Origin: Bondarzewia mesenterica | Lineage: Eukaryota > Basidiomycota > Agaricomycetes > Russulales > Bondarzewiaceae | Assembly (NCBI GenBank): GCA_004802705.1 | Contig: SGPL01000168.1 | Coordinates: 1-58,506 of the forward strand | Reading direction: 5' to 3' | Length of the DNA stretch: 58,506 nt | Shown: piece by piece, positions 11,876 to 25,194 of the stretch | Layout: the number at the start of each line of letters is the position of its first letter | Position numbering within the stretch: position 1 is the stretch's first letter | Program-made: the position numbers and the translations under genes | Notes under the pieces: model-generated | The model's database searches: none | Seen by the model: only the letters and a program-made list of their open reading frames with translations | Told to the model about the DNA's origin: nothing

Positions 11876-13212
11876 CGCAGCAGCGAAGCTGTCTGTGAGA
11901 CATGCAAGCATCCGGGCGGCACGATAAGCGCAGGCAAAGCGAGTCCTGCGAGACAATTGGACCAGTCGCAAATGGCCCCGTGGCACACGCGCTGCAGCAA
12001 AGTCCAGCTCAAGAGGTATAGTTCCATGGAACCGCGTACCATCTCCGAGTCAAGACAATAAGGAGGCGCCGAACAAAGAATCGTGCTCAACTTTGAACAC
12101 TGGCAACTTACCCGTCGAGATTCAGGGCAAAGCTGTTAACAATAAGACATACACTACGCCTGCCTTTTTGGGTATGAGGGTTCCGACAGGAGAAACCGGA
12201 AAAGTCGCTTCGGGTTTGAGAACATATCAGTGCGAAACTTCGGTGTGTGCGTACCTGAAACGCAAAAGTTACTTACTCATATAGGTTGACGGCGTATATG
12301 CTGATATGGCGAAACTGAAACACAGAGCCCCAAACGAGCTGCCGTCTTCCGGAACATCGCCACGCAGATCATATCCAATAGAGGTACCAAATTCCAGGAT
12401 ACGATGCTCTGTTTCAGGTGAGTGTAGGCCTTCGAGAAGGGCCGGGATTGGCACGGGTTTGTCGTAGGCATCTCATAGATCGCCAGTGTTGATGCTTAAA
12501 CAATGAGAATATCTCCGCAAAAGTGTGCGCATAAGACTCATCTTGAAAAAGTGTTCGGTCCCTATATAACATCCCTATCAGCGTTTCGTGCTCGTCGTGG
12601 CCCACCTGCTCTGATCGCCGGTCCGAACGACAGTCAAGGCGTTATTGTTACGCGGACGCTGTTATAAAGTTATGAATCGCACGAGTTGATCCAACCTTAA
12701 GCGTTTACGGAGTTGAGCCGGATATCGATGACGATTGGTGTTGTTCTGCAGGTGGCTGGATCGCATTTGAGTGAAACTCGGATGGTACAAAAAGGATCTG
12801 ATTTGCCACGGCAAATTCAGCCGCGGCATGGCCAAGCCCTACGGCCGTAAGGTACGACTCAAACAAAATTTGGGTGGAAAACAGTGCAGCACCGAGCGTA
12901 GAATTCGAGTGGACGACAGACGACGACACCGTGTCGACAACATCGTTATTTAAATTGAAGTCACCGGCGACAAAAGAGGGAAAAGAGTATTTGTGCGTAT
13001 TTGCGATGGATGGCTGAAATTTTGGGACGTGACTCGACCGAAGTCACGGTGTTTTGCGATCGTAGAGCATACCCCGTCCAACTGATCTCTATCTCGACTT
13101 CTCATCATCCGGCACGATTATCACCATTTGGCGACGCGCGACTCGCCCCGCTCGATTTTCGAGACCTTGTAAAATAGTTGTACGCTCGCGCCTCACATCC
13201 ACAAAATCCCAT
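11876..13212. other. Unassigned stretch between the CaaX gene and LeuRS
   Basis: It contains the distal promoter of the CaaX gene and the promoter of the leucyl-tRNA synthetase gene. On the minus strand, 12290-12450 has a protein-like frame (with L-E-G-L-H-S-P-E and F-G-T-S-I-G-Y-D-L-R), and 12705-12929 another, but I could not join them into a convincing gene and I recognise no family. Confidence 0.4.
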
Positions 13213-16200
13213 ATGGCCAATACACTCGAGCTGGCTCAGGTGTGTTCATATTTCGTGAACATTTCATACAAAAGAAGAATTAAATTTTGAGATATGTGCG
13301 GCAGACCGCTAAGCGGGATTATCTGAAGTCTTTGGAGCAAAAATACCAAGAACGATGGCAGAACGAACATATCTTCGAGGTCAATGCGCCGTCGATGGAG
13401 GAGACTGCCGGTCTCTCGCCCGAAGAGATTCGAGAGAAGTTCCCCAAGTGGTTCGGAAACTTCCCGTACCCTTACATGAACGGATCTTTACATTTGGGGC
13501 ACGCATTCACCATCTCGAAGATCGAGTTTGCTGCAGGGTACGAGCGCATGCTGGGCAAGCGAGTGCTCTTTCCCCATGGTTTTCATGTCACCGGTATGCC
13601 GATCAAAGTAAGTCGGTGTGTTCTTGCTTCTCTTTTCACGGTTGTGTTGACTGACTGGCAGCGAGCGTAGGCGTCTTCGGATAAGATCGTCAGGGAGATG
13701 GAGATGTTCGGGGAAAACTTTGAGAGATTCGGGCAGGAGACTGAGACTGAGGAAGACTCGGCTACTGGGTCTGCGAGCACATATTCTGCACCCATATCCG
13801 GCGTACCTATCAAAGCAAAGAAGGGCAAGATCCAAGCCAAAGCGACCGGACATACATACCAGTTCCAAATCCTCGAGTCGATTGGCGTTCCCCGCACAGA
13901 TGTCAAAAAGTTCGCTGATCCCCACTATTGGTTGCAGTACTTCCCTCCCATCGCTATTGTGAGTCTTTTTGATTTATGGCATGTCTTCCGTGATAACATC
14001 CATGCACTTAGTCAGACAACAACGCTATGGGTACCCGTATCGATTGGCGTCGCAGTTTCATGACCACAGATGCGAACCCTTACTACGACTCCTTCGTGCG
14101 ATGGCAAGTCAACAAACTGTACAAGCTGAACAAGATCAAGTTCGGCGAGCGCTACACGATCTACAGTCCAAAGGACGGACAGCCGTGTATGGATCACGAT
14201 CGGCAGGACGGTGAAGGTGTCGGACCACAGGAGTATACTTGTATAAAAATGCAGGTAGTCGAATGGAGTGATACTGCGAAGGAGGTTCAGGACAAAGTGG
14301 GAGGCCGTAAGGTGTACTTGGTCGCTGCCACACTGCGACCAGAAACCATGTACGTGCATTTTTCATCCGTTTCTTCCGGTCTCACTCTGAATGATTTTTA
14401 TGCATAGGTACGGTCAGACAAACTGCTTCGTCGGGACTTCCATCAAGTACGGCGTTTTCGCGGCCAATGACAAGGAGGCTTATGTTTGCACGTACCGCGC
14501 GGCCCGCAATATGTCGTTTCAGGGTATATTCGACGTCCGCGGCCAGATCAACCAGCTTGCAGAAATCGATGGTTCCAAAATTGTTGGTACGAAGATTTCG
14601 GCACCGTTTTCCATATACCCCGAGATATATGTATTGCCCATGGACAACGTCCTGGAAACCAAGGTGCGTATACTTTCTTGATATTTTGGAAGTTTGCTGA
14701 AGATGATTTGCAGGGCACTGGCGTGGTTACTTCCGTCCCCTCCGATTCCCCTGATGACTATGCGACTCTCATGGACCTGCGCAAAAAGGCCGAATACTAC
14801 AAGATCGATCCCAAATGGGCTTCCTTCGACCCGGTTCCTGTTCTTTCCACTCCCACCTATGGCGAAATGACTGCTCCCGTTCTCGTCAAAAAGCTCAAGA
14901 TCAACTCCCAAAAAGATGTCAAGCAACTCGCAGAGGCCAAAGAGCTCGCGTACAAGGAGGGCTTCTACAACGGCACTATGCTGGTGGGTGAGTTCAAGGG
15001 TCAGAGTGTGCAAGACGCCAAGCCGAAGGTCCGCGCGAACATGATCGAGAAAGGTGTGGCGATCGCGTATGCAGAGCCTGAAGGACTGGTCATATCGAGA
15101 AGTGCGGATGAGTGTGTGGTCGCGCTGATGGATCAGTGGTACCTGGATTACGGCGAGCCCGAGTGGAGGGCCCAAGCCGAACGGTACATTTCTTCCTTGT
15201 ATCCATCGTTGTCCTTGCTGATTGCTATTTTTATTATTATCGCGTTAGCTTGTTGGCCAAGATGGACACGTATAATGCGGAGACTCGGAACGGGTTTGAG
15301 GGCACGCTGGCGTGGTTGAACCAGTGGGCGTGCGCTCGTACCTATGGATTGGGGTCAAAGCTGCCCTGGGATCCTCAATTCCTGGTAGAGAGTTTGAGTG
15401 ACTCTACGATCTACATGTCGTATTACACCGTCGCCCATTTACTCCACAGTACGTCCATTCTTACAACCTGTATCATCTCACTCGCTCATTGGCTTTGCAG
15501 GATCTTTGGATGGCAAAGTCCGCGGCCCCTTGAACATCACACCCGAGCAAATGACCGATGAAGTCTGGGAATACATCTTCGTGAACGGACCCTGGCCCAT
15601 TAACTCGCCTCTCCCAAAAGAAAAAGCCGACGCCTTGAAGCACGAATTCAACTACTTCTATCCCTTCGACATCCGGTCGTCAGGCAAGGACCTTATCAAC
15701 AACCATCTGACGTTCGCGATCTACAACCATGCTGCGATCTTTCCCGAGGACAAGTGGCCACTGAGCATGCGCGCGAACGGACACTTGATGTTGAACGGCA
15801 AGAAGATGTCAAAAAGTACGGGCAATTCGCTGACGATGCGGCAGGGCGTGGAGAAGTTCGGTGCGGACGCGACGCGCTTGGCTCTTGCGGATGCGGGAGA
15901 TGGCATTGAGGATGCGAATTTCGATGAGAAGAATGCGAACGCAAACATCTTGCGGGTGCATACTTTGTTGGCTTGGTGTGAGGTACGTTGTGTTCCCGCA
16001 GACCTCGAGAATTGTTACTGATGCTTGCTTCTGTTGGGATCACAGGAGATGACGCAGAATGCTGCGAATTTGCGCACTGGACCTCGTAATTCTTATCATG
16101 ACAATGTCTTCGAGCAGGAGATCAACGACTTGATTAACATCACCAAGTCGCACTACGAGGCGTAAGATATCTTCGTGGCTTTAGTTCCACTTTGGGCTCA

Positions 16201-17067
16201 TGATTTTGGCTAGAACGAACTACAAAGACGCCCTCAAGTACGGCTTCTACGAGCTCCAAACCGCGCGGGACTGGTATCGCGAAGTCACCTCCGACATCGG
16301 CATGCATGCCGATCTCGTCAAATACTGGATTCGCATCTCCGCATTGCTCATTACCCCCATCGCGCCGCACTTTGCCGAGCACATCTGGACGACTATCCTC
16401 AAAGAACCCACCTCAATTCAAAAATCCCTCTGGCCGACGCCTTCGACGGCCATCGACAAGCCCACCATCGATGCTGGCGCGTACATGCGCGGGACCGTCA
16501 AGACGATCCGTGACGCTGAGCTTGCGCTGCTCAAGAAGATCGGCAAGGCTAAGGGTGGCCCCGCGCCGTTCGACCCCAAGAAGCCGCGCTCCGTGCGAGT
16601 GTACGTCGCAACGCGGTTCCCCGAGTGGCAGGACGCGTGCGTGCAGGCGGTCAAGGAGGCGTGGGATGCGGAGAAGGACAAGGTCGACGACGCCAAGGTG
16701 CGGGAGTTGCTGACCCAGAGGGGCCTGATCAAGGAGAAGAGGGCGATGCCGTTCGTGCAGCTTTTCAAGGTATGTTTCCCCCCCTCTATCTACGTCGCCC
16801 TTCTGATGCTGATGATTTCTACCTGATATGCAGAAACGCATCGCTGAGTTTGGCGCGGAGACCGCGTTCAACCGCACGCTGCCCTTCTCGGAGTACAAAG
16901 TTTTGGGCGAGATCCTCCCTTACCTGAAGCGCACCCTCAACTTGGTCGACGCAGAAGTGTTGTCTGTCGAGGAGGCGTTGGAGAAGGGTTACAACAAATC
17001 AATAATCGAGAGTTCCGAACCGGGGAATCCAGCGTTCGAGTTTAGGAACGTAGAACAGGCCCAGTAG
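13213..17067 (+). CDS. CDC60: Cytosolic leucyl-tRNA synthetase
   Basis: This class I enzyme charges tRNA-Leu. Eleven exons, 13213-13239, 13305-13607, 13671-13958, 14012-14349, 14408-14663, 14714-15183, 15249-15448, 15501-15982, 16046-16161, 16214-16769 and 16834-17067, give 3270 nt and 1089 residues, matching the eukaryotic cytosolic enzyme of about 1090. The HIGH motif reads HLGH at residues 72-75 after PYMNGS. The KMSKS motif is intact near residue 730 ([11 protein letters not shown]). The editing-domain region has the archaeal/eukaryotic form ([15 protein letters not shown]). The first exon codes only for MANTLELAQ. All introns are GT-AG and short. A truncated copy of this gene lies 33 kb to the right (46394-49329) in the same orientation. 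Confidence 0.97.
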
Positions 17068-17792
17068 ATTAGATTAGAATGTCGTATTTCTACTGCCTCT
17101 GGGAATCCAATCGTTCAAACTTCATGGAGCTTCATGGATTTACGAGACTTTGCATGCATATCTTCTATGAGCGGGATGGATAACCAGGCTCGATGCGTGC
17201 AAAGAATCTCTATACCAACTTTCCATATGCTTTGCAAATGATTGTAATAATAACCCTACTGTAGATTTGTAAATGGGTAATCCTAGCATCTGAATCATAA
17301 CTGCAAAACGAGAAATGGCCTGAAACATGGGATAGATAACCATTCGTTGTAGACAGAATCGGGCGCATAATAAAAGACAGTACGTGTGTGCATGAGCACA
17401 CGACTATATGAACAACAAGAACATCAAACAAGAGCGAAGAAAGAAAATAGCTAGGGAGAAAGTATAATGACGGACACTGAAAGCGGAGAGAATGCTGAAC
17501 AAGGACGATACCGGAAAAAATCAGAATGGGTGTAATAAATGGGAGACCAATAGAAACACGTGCGGGTAAAAGGGGTAATGAGAGGTATTACGGTCGAAGG
17601 GTATACAGTACAAGAAAATGAGTAACAGCTGTTATGAAGAAGGGGTGGGGAAAAAGATTATAGATGCGGCCAACTTGAAACACGAGAAATGGAAATGTAG
17701 GTAGATTGGTAGGAGAAAAAGAGACATTGACAGGATAGTCCATTGAGATTTCCTAATAGGTTGAGGATAGACAACTAGCTGTGCAGCTTGCT
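17068..17792. other. Convergent 3' spacer
   Basis: This A/T-rich spacer lies between the ends of the leucyl-tRNA synthetase gene (+) and the kinase gene (-). It presumably holds both 3' untranslated regions. No gene is seen. Confidence 0.6.
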
Positions 17793-20700
17793 TCACCGCT
17801 GGAGATTGATGCGACTGCAAGTTCGTAACGTCAGCACATGCAACAACAGATGACGGGAAGGAAAGGACGCACACTCTGACAGTATCATACAAAAACTTGT
17901 AGCTCCTCAGATTGCCTTTCAGTCTACGAATATCCAAACTGAACGTATCGTTCAGCCGATCCAAACGCGTCAACTCCACATAGAATCGGACTTCGTCGCC
18001 TTGATCCTCAGAGGAATCGCCATACACTGGCTCGAGGGGGGATTGCGGGCTTGGTACAGACTCGGGGATGTCTCCATAAGCAGACACTTGGGAGGACTGG
18101 CGGCGGGTGAGTAAACCCTTCAACATCCCTCCGCTAGAGCTAGGCTGAGGCAGACCACGTTTGTCGATCTAGAAAGACGATAATAGCGGTGAGCAACAAT
18201 GCATCGGACCTCAACAAAAATGGTAACTTACCCCATTGGATGCAGCCGACCCTACGATCTTGAACGCGGCCAATCCTCCGGTGGACCCAACTCCATCCCT
18301 CAAACCCAGCCCAACGATATTCCTCCCCCTTTTCGGCCTGACACACCGATATTTGTAATCGCTCTCGATTTGCACCTCCATGCCCATCTCCTCCAGCACG
18401 GTCTTGACGTGCTTCATTACCTCGGGCGGCGAACCCGTCGTGATCGTCGTCTGATCAACTGCGCCATGATGGACGCGGAGGACGCCTTTCGGCGGCGCAA
18501 TCTGTCGCTTCATTCGCTCTGCGAAACTGGGCGTAGAGTAGGAAAGATCGGTGGCGGCGGACGCTGAGCGCTGCGGGTGCGATGGAACGGTGCGCAACGC
18601 GTCCAAGCGGGGCGTCGTCGTGTTGACAGAGGCGGTCGACGCATTGACGCGGTACACGTCAAGCGCGGGTGTCTGACCGCGCGAGGGCGGCTCAATACCG
18701 TTCGTAGTCTCTGACTCATCGGTGCCAGGACCCTTGCTGCGCGAGCGGAACCACTGCATGACCCTGCGCGCCTTGCTGGACGACGCAGGCATCCCAAGCC
18801 CAACACTCTCGTTCCTCGGCACCTTCTCGAACGCAGGTGACTCCGTTTCCACCTTTCCGACAGGCGTGCTAAGCTGAGACGACGACGGAGCTGCGAACTT
18901 CTCGCTGATATTCTCCTTGCCACTCTCCTTAACCGGGGTCTCCGTGACGTTCCGGCCTTTGGTGCGTTGCTTGATGCTTCTGCTGAAGGGCTCGACCATC
19001 ACCGTCAGTGTGTTGCGTCGGCTCTTCTTGCCCGACGCCGCGGCTTCTGTGGCGGTGGAGCTCATGAAAGACGTATGTGTCGTATCGGTGTGCGACATCG
19101 TTGAAGGCGGGACTTGCAGCGTGGAAGGCCGCCTGCTAGCCGACGACGTCTTTGATTGGATGGAGGATGGAGGACCACCGGTGGAGCTTTCCGACACTTG
19201 ACGGGATCCCATTCCGTTGGTCGCATGGTTTTGCTCCGAGCCGGAACCAAATATCTTCCCGAAGCCCATCTTGTCGATTGACAAGCCTTTGCGATGACGT
19301 CCCCGGCTGGATGAGCCCGAGCCCGAGCCAGTTGAACCTGATCCAGCCTGGAGATATGATGCTTTCTCCGCATTGTAGTTCGGTGTGGCCGGTGGGCTAC
19401 CCGCGTCGATAGTGACCGTTGGTGGCTGCATCTTGGGTGGAGAGACGGAGGACATGGGTACCGCAGAAGATGGACCTCTGGCAGAACTAATAGAAGGTCT
19501 TCTCGGTGTCCTCTCCTGCTCGACCGAGGGCGCACGGTGGGTTGTGGGCGAATTGCGGGGCTCCATGGGTTTCTCTCTGACAGCAATCGAGACCGGTTGT
19601 ATCCGCGGCGGCGATCGACTGGTCCCTGGAGCCTGTTCCTGACCTTCCGGCTCACCGTACTCCACCTGGATCGTATGCCGCATTCCACCCTTCTTCTTTC
19701 GGCTTCCTCCCTCGGGTGAGGTAGTACCGTTGGCGGCGGTCGAGGATAGAACATCCTCTTGCCCGGAGCTTGCAGCAAGTTGGCTGGAATCCATCGGGGA
19801 ATGTCCATTCCCGTTCATGATGCTGCGATCAATAGCAGATGCGGAGAGAGGAGCAGGGGCGACCTCGCGAACAGGCGTTGGTGCGAAAGGATCGTCCTCC
19901 AACGGAGCGTGTGACGCCGACGGTAGGACTATTGCGGAGGCAACGCCACGCCGAGAGGAAGACTGAGCCTGTGGAGGTGATGCGTACATGGACTGGTCCA
20001 CTGAGGTTTCGTAGAGGTATTCAGGGTGGCTGTTCTGAGACGCATGCGGAGGATCCCTCTGTGAGCGACTTCGTGAAGCAGACGCCGCGGCGGCAGATGC
20101 GTGAGGGAAGACATCGTTCCGCGCGCTTTGACTGCGCGAAATCTTGTTGTCAGCCTCCGTATGATGACGCATCTGGCGCTGATAGGCAAGTCGTTTCTGG
20201 CGATGCTGTTCCATGGCTGCGTCTTCGAGCTCCTCGACGCTCTTCTCGAACAAGTGGCGGTAAGGGACGAGCCATCTATGCGCCATGATGGACTGGAGGC
20301 TTGCACGGTGACCGGGGTCCGGCTGTAGCATGAGGGAGAGTAGTTCCCTGGCCTCACTTGAGACGTATTCGGGGAAGGAGAGGGGAGTGTTGACAATATA
20401 TTTATAGAGAAGATTGATGTTGTCGCCGTCGGGGTTGGCAGGGTCATCGTCGAAAGGCAAGTATCCAGCGAGCATGGCATACAGGATGACGCCGCAGGAC
20501 CAGATGTCTACAGCAGAACCAACGTAGGCTCCCTCCGAGATGACAAGCTCGGGAGCGGCATAGCAAGGAGAGCCACAGCTAGTTTGCATAAGGTCATCCG
20601 AATGATGTTGGAAGTCGTTGGCAAAGCCAAAGTCGGTGATGATGACGTTGCGGTTGCGGTCAAGGAGAAGGTTCTCTAGTTTCAGGTCACGATGTATAAT

Positions 20701-21376
20701 CTTCTTCGCATGAATGTATCCAACGCCCGAAACAAGCTGCGCGAACAATTTGCAAGCGTCCTTCTCCTTGAGATAGCGATGAGCTAGGATGTGGTCGAAA
20801 AGCTCGCCTCCAGAAGCATAATCAAGAATGATTCCGATGTACTTGTCCGTCTCGATTACATCGTAGAGGCGGACAATGTTGGGATGTTTAAGTCTCTGTT
20901 GCATCGCATGCTAAGATCGTCGACCGACGCAGACGTTGTGGTTGATGACGCACCTTTAAAACCTCAATTTCCCGCTCTACTTTGCTTGCTCGCAAGGCAA
21001 CCTCCATATTTTGTTTCTTAATTAGTTTGACGGCAACTTCTTCTCCCCAATTGGTGTGGAGCCCTAGTTTGACTTTGCCAAACTCGCCCTCGCCCAGGGT
21101 CTGCAAAAGCAAGTAGGGGCCGAACTTGGGTATTGTGCGCCTGGGATGGCTGGCGGCGTACTGCAGCGCAGCTGGGTGAGAGTATACATCGCGATAGGTA
21201 GGCTGCTCCTCAGGAGGAGAAGATGTGGCAACATTGTGAGAGGCGCGTTTGCGCGAAGAAGTATGTTGTGAAGGGGAGACTTGAGTGGGATGGACGGAAA
21301 CGGATACAGGGCGAGAAGACCCATGCTGTCGCGAGGGTCCCGGAAGGGCAGAATCAGGAATTTGAAGGCTGTCCAT
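17793..21376 (-). CDS. CAMK-type Ser/Thr kinase with C-terminal KA1 domain
   Basis: Four exons, 20954-21376, 18232-20895, 17873-18168 and 17793-17814, give 3405 nt and 1134 residues. A disordered N terminus (1-80) is followed by a complete kinase domain: glycine loop GEGEFGKV at 95-102, catalytic Lys about 117, HRDLKLEN at 209-216, DFG at 229-231 and [11 protein letters not shown] long Ser/Pro-rich linker of about 650 residues follows, then a KA1-like end ([19 protein letters not shown] ... [18 protein letters not shown] ... DTVRVRINLQR). KA1 domains bind acidic membrane lipids in the Kin1/MARK, Kin4 and Chk1 groups, so a cortical polarity or cell-cycle role is likely, but I cannot choose between these subfamilies. 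The last exon is only 22 nt. It was chosen because it gives the usual KA1 ending and an immediate stop. Confidence 0.9.
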
Positions 21377-22450
21377 AAGGGCTAGAGAATAGAAAGAATC
21401 GAACAGCCGTTGTCGACAGGATTAAGTTGGAATGCTGCTGGGAAGGATACTTGGGTGAGCAACAGGTTATAAGGTTCATTAATAAAGCACATGTCTGCCG
21501 TGGTCAAGGTGGAGAAAAGAAAACTCACGCTTTGAGGCCAACCTGAAACGATACAGAAAAAGTTTCAAGGCCGTAGGTGAAGCGTAACGAGGAAAAAACA
21601 ACGTGCGGCAATTCCAATTCGTTGAACACCGAGTACCGGATCGATAGATGGGTTGAACCAGAACGCATGAGGATGAGTTCTACCAAGAAAGTCTGGAATG
21701 TGCANAAACAACCATACCTGCACGACGACCTGAAGGATTTTGACGGAAAAAAAGTGAAGGCGGTGGAAGGGGGGGGGGGAAGAGACAAACGATGTGGAAG
21801 GCGTCGGTGAGATGTGTGCGGTGGCGTGGCGACGAGCGATCAACTTGAAACTCCGCCTCGAGCCAGCTCGAGCCGTGATATCCTCCGAGATACCGTCACG
21901 TTCCTAGCCACTACTTGGCCCACCGGCGGCGAGTCCTCTCAAACTTATAACGTGATGAACGTCTTCATAACTGAATAAGACTTCCAGAGCCGTTCAAAAT
22001 ATTGGAGCGCACATGCAAGGCAATTAACGCTCTCTAGTATCAAGCTCGAGATTGTGTATCACGACGTGCCAGTGAATCAGAGTGATAGGTTCGACTTGGA
22101 GGAACCATTGCACAGAAGTTGTCGAGGTCGGGCGGTCCCTCAGTGAGACAAGAAATGACAAATACCATAGCAGTTTTCGCAAACTGGCAACAGCCTTCCA
22201 AAAAAAAAAAAATCCGCTTTTATCCCCGATCTTTCTGACATGCTCTTAGCACGCCTAGCTGTCATGTCATGCAGAACAGCTCAAAACTGGAGGAACATCC
22301 AGTCAAAGTTTTTGAGGAGGAAGAAGAGTAGATTCGACAGCTGCATCCACAGTCTGGACACAGACAATGATTCGCGAGACGTTTTATCTTCATACTTCTT
22401 TTCCCAGAATTCGTGCACCAAATCTCTGCAGTATTTACCACGCGCAACGA
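21377..22450. other. Kinase promoter and 3' flank of adenylosuccinate lyase
   Basis: No gene is recognised. It holds an unresolved base at 21704, a G run near 21770 and an A run near 22199-22211. The left part is probably the kinase leader and promoter. Confidence 0.5.
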
Positions 22451-24446
22451 TTAGACACTCAACTCTGCTTTGCTCCCTCTCGCTACGACAGCTTGGAATT
22501 CTCCGTCCGCCAAAGCAGGTTCGACCCACTCCTTCAAGAACTTATCGACCTGCTCCGGAGCGCGCCCGACGAAAGTCTTCGGATTGAGCAGGGCATCAAG
22601 CTCGTTTTTGATCGGGTCAAAGTACGCATCCTTGCGGACACGCTCGATGAGGTCGTTGTCCAAACCCAGCTGCTTGACTTGGTGAGCGGCCTCATGTGAG
22701 AGCACCTACGGATTACGAATCAGACATCTTCAGTCCATCACATGAACAGCGAGTGATGGGGAGACGTACCCTTATCTTCTCGTGAGCCTCCTGTCTGTCT
22801 CCACCCTTCTTGACGATGGCCATGATGATGTTCTCCGTAGCCATAAACGGCAGCTCCTGAGCAATCCTGCGCGAGATAACACGGGGATAGACGACAAGGC
22901 CCTCCGACACGTTCTGGAGCGTCGTGAGCACGATGTCAGCGGTGAGAAATGCCTCGGGCAGGGAGATGCGCCTATTCGCGCTGTCATCGAGCGTGCGCTC
23001 GAACCACTGCACACTCGCTGTCATGAGCGCGTCCTGGTGGAGAACCATGAGGTGACGCGAGAGACTGCAAATCCTCTCGGAGCGCATTGGGTTACGCTTG
23101 TAAGCCATCGCGGACGAACCAACCTGCGTCGATTCAAAGGGCTCTTCGACTTCCTGTAAATTATTATCTATGGTCAATGACATGAAGACATTGATGAGAC
23201 GGTAGTGTTCTACCTTGAGGCTGGCCAACAGTCTGAGATCTGTAGCGATCTTATGCGCTGTCGCTCCCAAAGAAGCCAGTGGTGCCAGGACGTCGACATC
23301 TATTTTGCGAGAGTATGTCTGCGATGTGACGGGATACGCGTAGGAAAAACCCGAGATCTCAGTGACTAGTCTATCAAGCTCTTCGACCTGAGGTAATTCA
23401 AGATTATAGATGCGTGGATTTGAGTAGAAATTCACCCATTTACCTTATCGTGATCGCCGTCGAAGAGAGCGAGGAAGCTGGCCTGTGTACCTGTAGTACC
23501 TTTGACGCCTCGGAAACCGATGTCATCGCGGGCACGCTTGATGTTGCGTAGATCCCAGAGAAGCTCCTAAATGAGGATCGCACAACGATGCCATCAGAAA
23601 CCGATTTGATGCAATGCTGATTCACTAACCTGGAGCCAAAGAGTAGCCCGCTTGCCCACAGTGGTCAGCTGTGCAGGCTGGAAGTGGGTGAAACCGAGAG
23701 TAGGCAGATCCCTGTACTGCTTCGCGAAGGACGCGAAGCGATCAATGACGACGGCGAGTTTGGAGAGCACCATAGTCAGGGCCGATCGAATGAAGATCAG
23801 GTCGGCGTTGCTACATCGTGAAAGTACGATATAAATTGAGGACAGATTGAGGACGACTGAACGCACTCAGTGACATAGCAGGAGGTAGCACCCAGACTAC
23901 CCGAGGTAACAGCGACGTCAGTAATGGAGACATAACCGAGAGGACTCAAAACGCACTGAATGATCCCAGCAGCAGAGGGAGCAACTTGTCCGAAAGTATG
24001 GACGTGCGCCATGACATCGTGCCTCCTCTTCTTCTCCTCTTGCGCGGCGGTTTCGAATTGTTTCACGTCCAGATGCTGTGAAAGATGGAAAAGAATGGCT
24101 TAACTTGAAAGTCACGTCAAATGTAACGGTTTCAAAGGCGTACAAGGTTCTGCTTCATCTCCTCGATGGCTTGGTCGGATATCGGCAGCCCGAGTTGTTT
24201 TTCAGCGATTGCGAGGTTAAGCCAGAGCTTTCGCCAGGTATGAAAGCGGTTCTGGGGACCAAAGTCATGGATTTCACAAGATTTCGAAAAGATTCAATCG
24301 CACCTCAGCAGAGAACAGATGCGCCATCTCTTTGCTCGCATAGCGGCTGTTTTCCAAAGAAAGTATTTAGATCAACCCCCGAAATCGGTCAAAATTACAA
24401 AGACCAACCTAGAAAGAGGAGTTTGGTACGTATTGAAGGACTCCAT
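22451..24446 (-). CDS. ADE13: Adenylosuccinate lyase (purine biosynthesis)
   Basis: It releases fumarate from SAICAR and from adenylosuccinate in de novo purine synthesis. Ten exons, 24409-24446, 24304-24346, 24144-24251, 23957-24075, 23867-23896, 23630-23810, 23444-23566, 23214-23387, 22770-23153 and 22451-22705, give 1455 nt and 484 residues, close to the 482 of yeast. Landmarks include [12 protein letters not shown] at the start, [25 protein letters not shown] with the catalytic-region histidines, TSCYVTDNADL, THFQPAQ and the family signature [11 protein letters not shown]. One exon (23867-23896) is only 30 nt. A TATA-like element lies unusually close to the ATG. Confidence 0.96.
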
Positions 24447-24461
24447 GACCAGGATTTAAGC

Positions 24462-24470
24462 TATTTTATA
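24462..24470 (-). promoter_or_regulatory. TATA-like element very close to the ADE13 start
   Basis: TATAAAATA on the minus strand ends only about 15 nt upstream of the start codon at 24446. If it works as a TATA box, transcription would begin at or inside the first codons, so it may be coincidental. Confidence 0.3.
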
Positions 24471-25194
24471 GATTACGGATAGATAAAAGACGGAGGATCC
24501 AAATCCAGTGTGCCGCAGCCTGTGCAGTACAGTGCAAGCAAGAATTTGGCAGAATCGTCTTTACCTGCCGGTTGGTCGGCGCGGCCTTCGGGAACAGCCG
24601 AAGTCAGGCCACAGTGCCGGTTCCTCGTTGACAAGTCAACTTGTCGTAGCTTGTCGTCCGGCGCTGTCCGACGAGTCCTTGTCCTTGCTGATATACGTCG
24701 TTCATTATGTTTTGAAGACCTCTATGGCATCTACCATTCAGCGATTCTAAAGCGAATTGGAGGATGATGCTCGTTTCGCGACAACCTTCAATCCCCGATT
24801 TGATTCGCACACTAGTAAATGGACGAAAACACTTTTCGGCGGGCATGCACGGAATCACCACGGAATTGTGGTTAGAAGAAGCCTATCATTTTGCCATGAT
24901 TTCTAACAAGCGAGTAGCTAGTCATCTCAACCACCAAGATCGACGGTACGTTAGTACGAACATAAAATGTTACGTATCTTCGTATCCGAATATCGAGACT
25001 CCGAGTTGCCGCTCTTGCTTCAACATGATTTCTCGCTGATTCCTCGCTACTTACAGTGTGAAATTTTGTGTGGCAGATATCGGCTCAGCTGCCGAAGAAA
25101 GTTGACGATATGTTCAGTGGTATATAAGAAATCAGTTCTCGAGCTACTAATCAGTCGTCCACGATCACCGAGAGCCTGGGCGTCTCAGTTCAAT
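24471..25194. other. Divergent spacer between ADE13 and the GMC gene
   Basis: Shared upstream region of two divergent genes. Apart from the two TATA-like elements listed separately, I see no gene or repeat. Confidence 0.5.
25121..25128 (+). promoter_or_regulatory. TATA box of the GMC oxidoreductase gene
   Basis: TATATAAG, about 67 nt upstream of the ATG at 25195, which is a normal distance. Confidence 0.6.

Noticed and set aside
12269..12929. Possible minus-strand gene from several protein-like frames.
   Set aside because: No consistent set of splice sites joins the frames, and no family is recognised.
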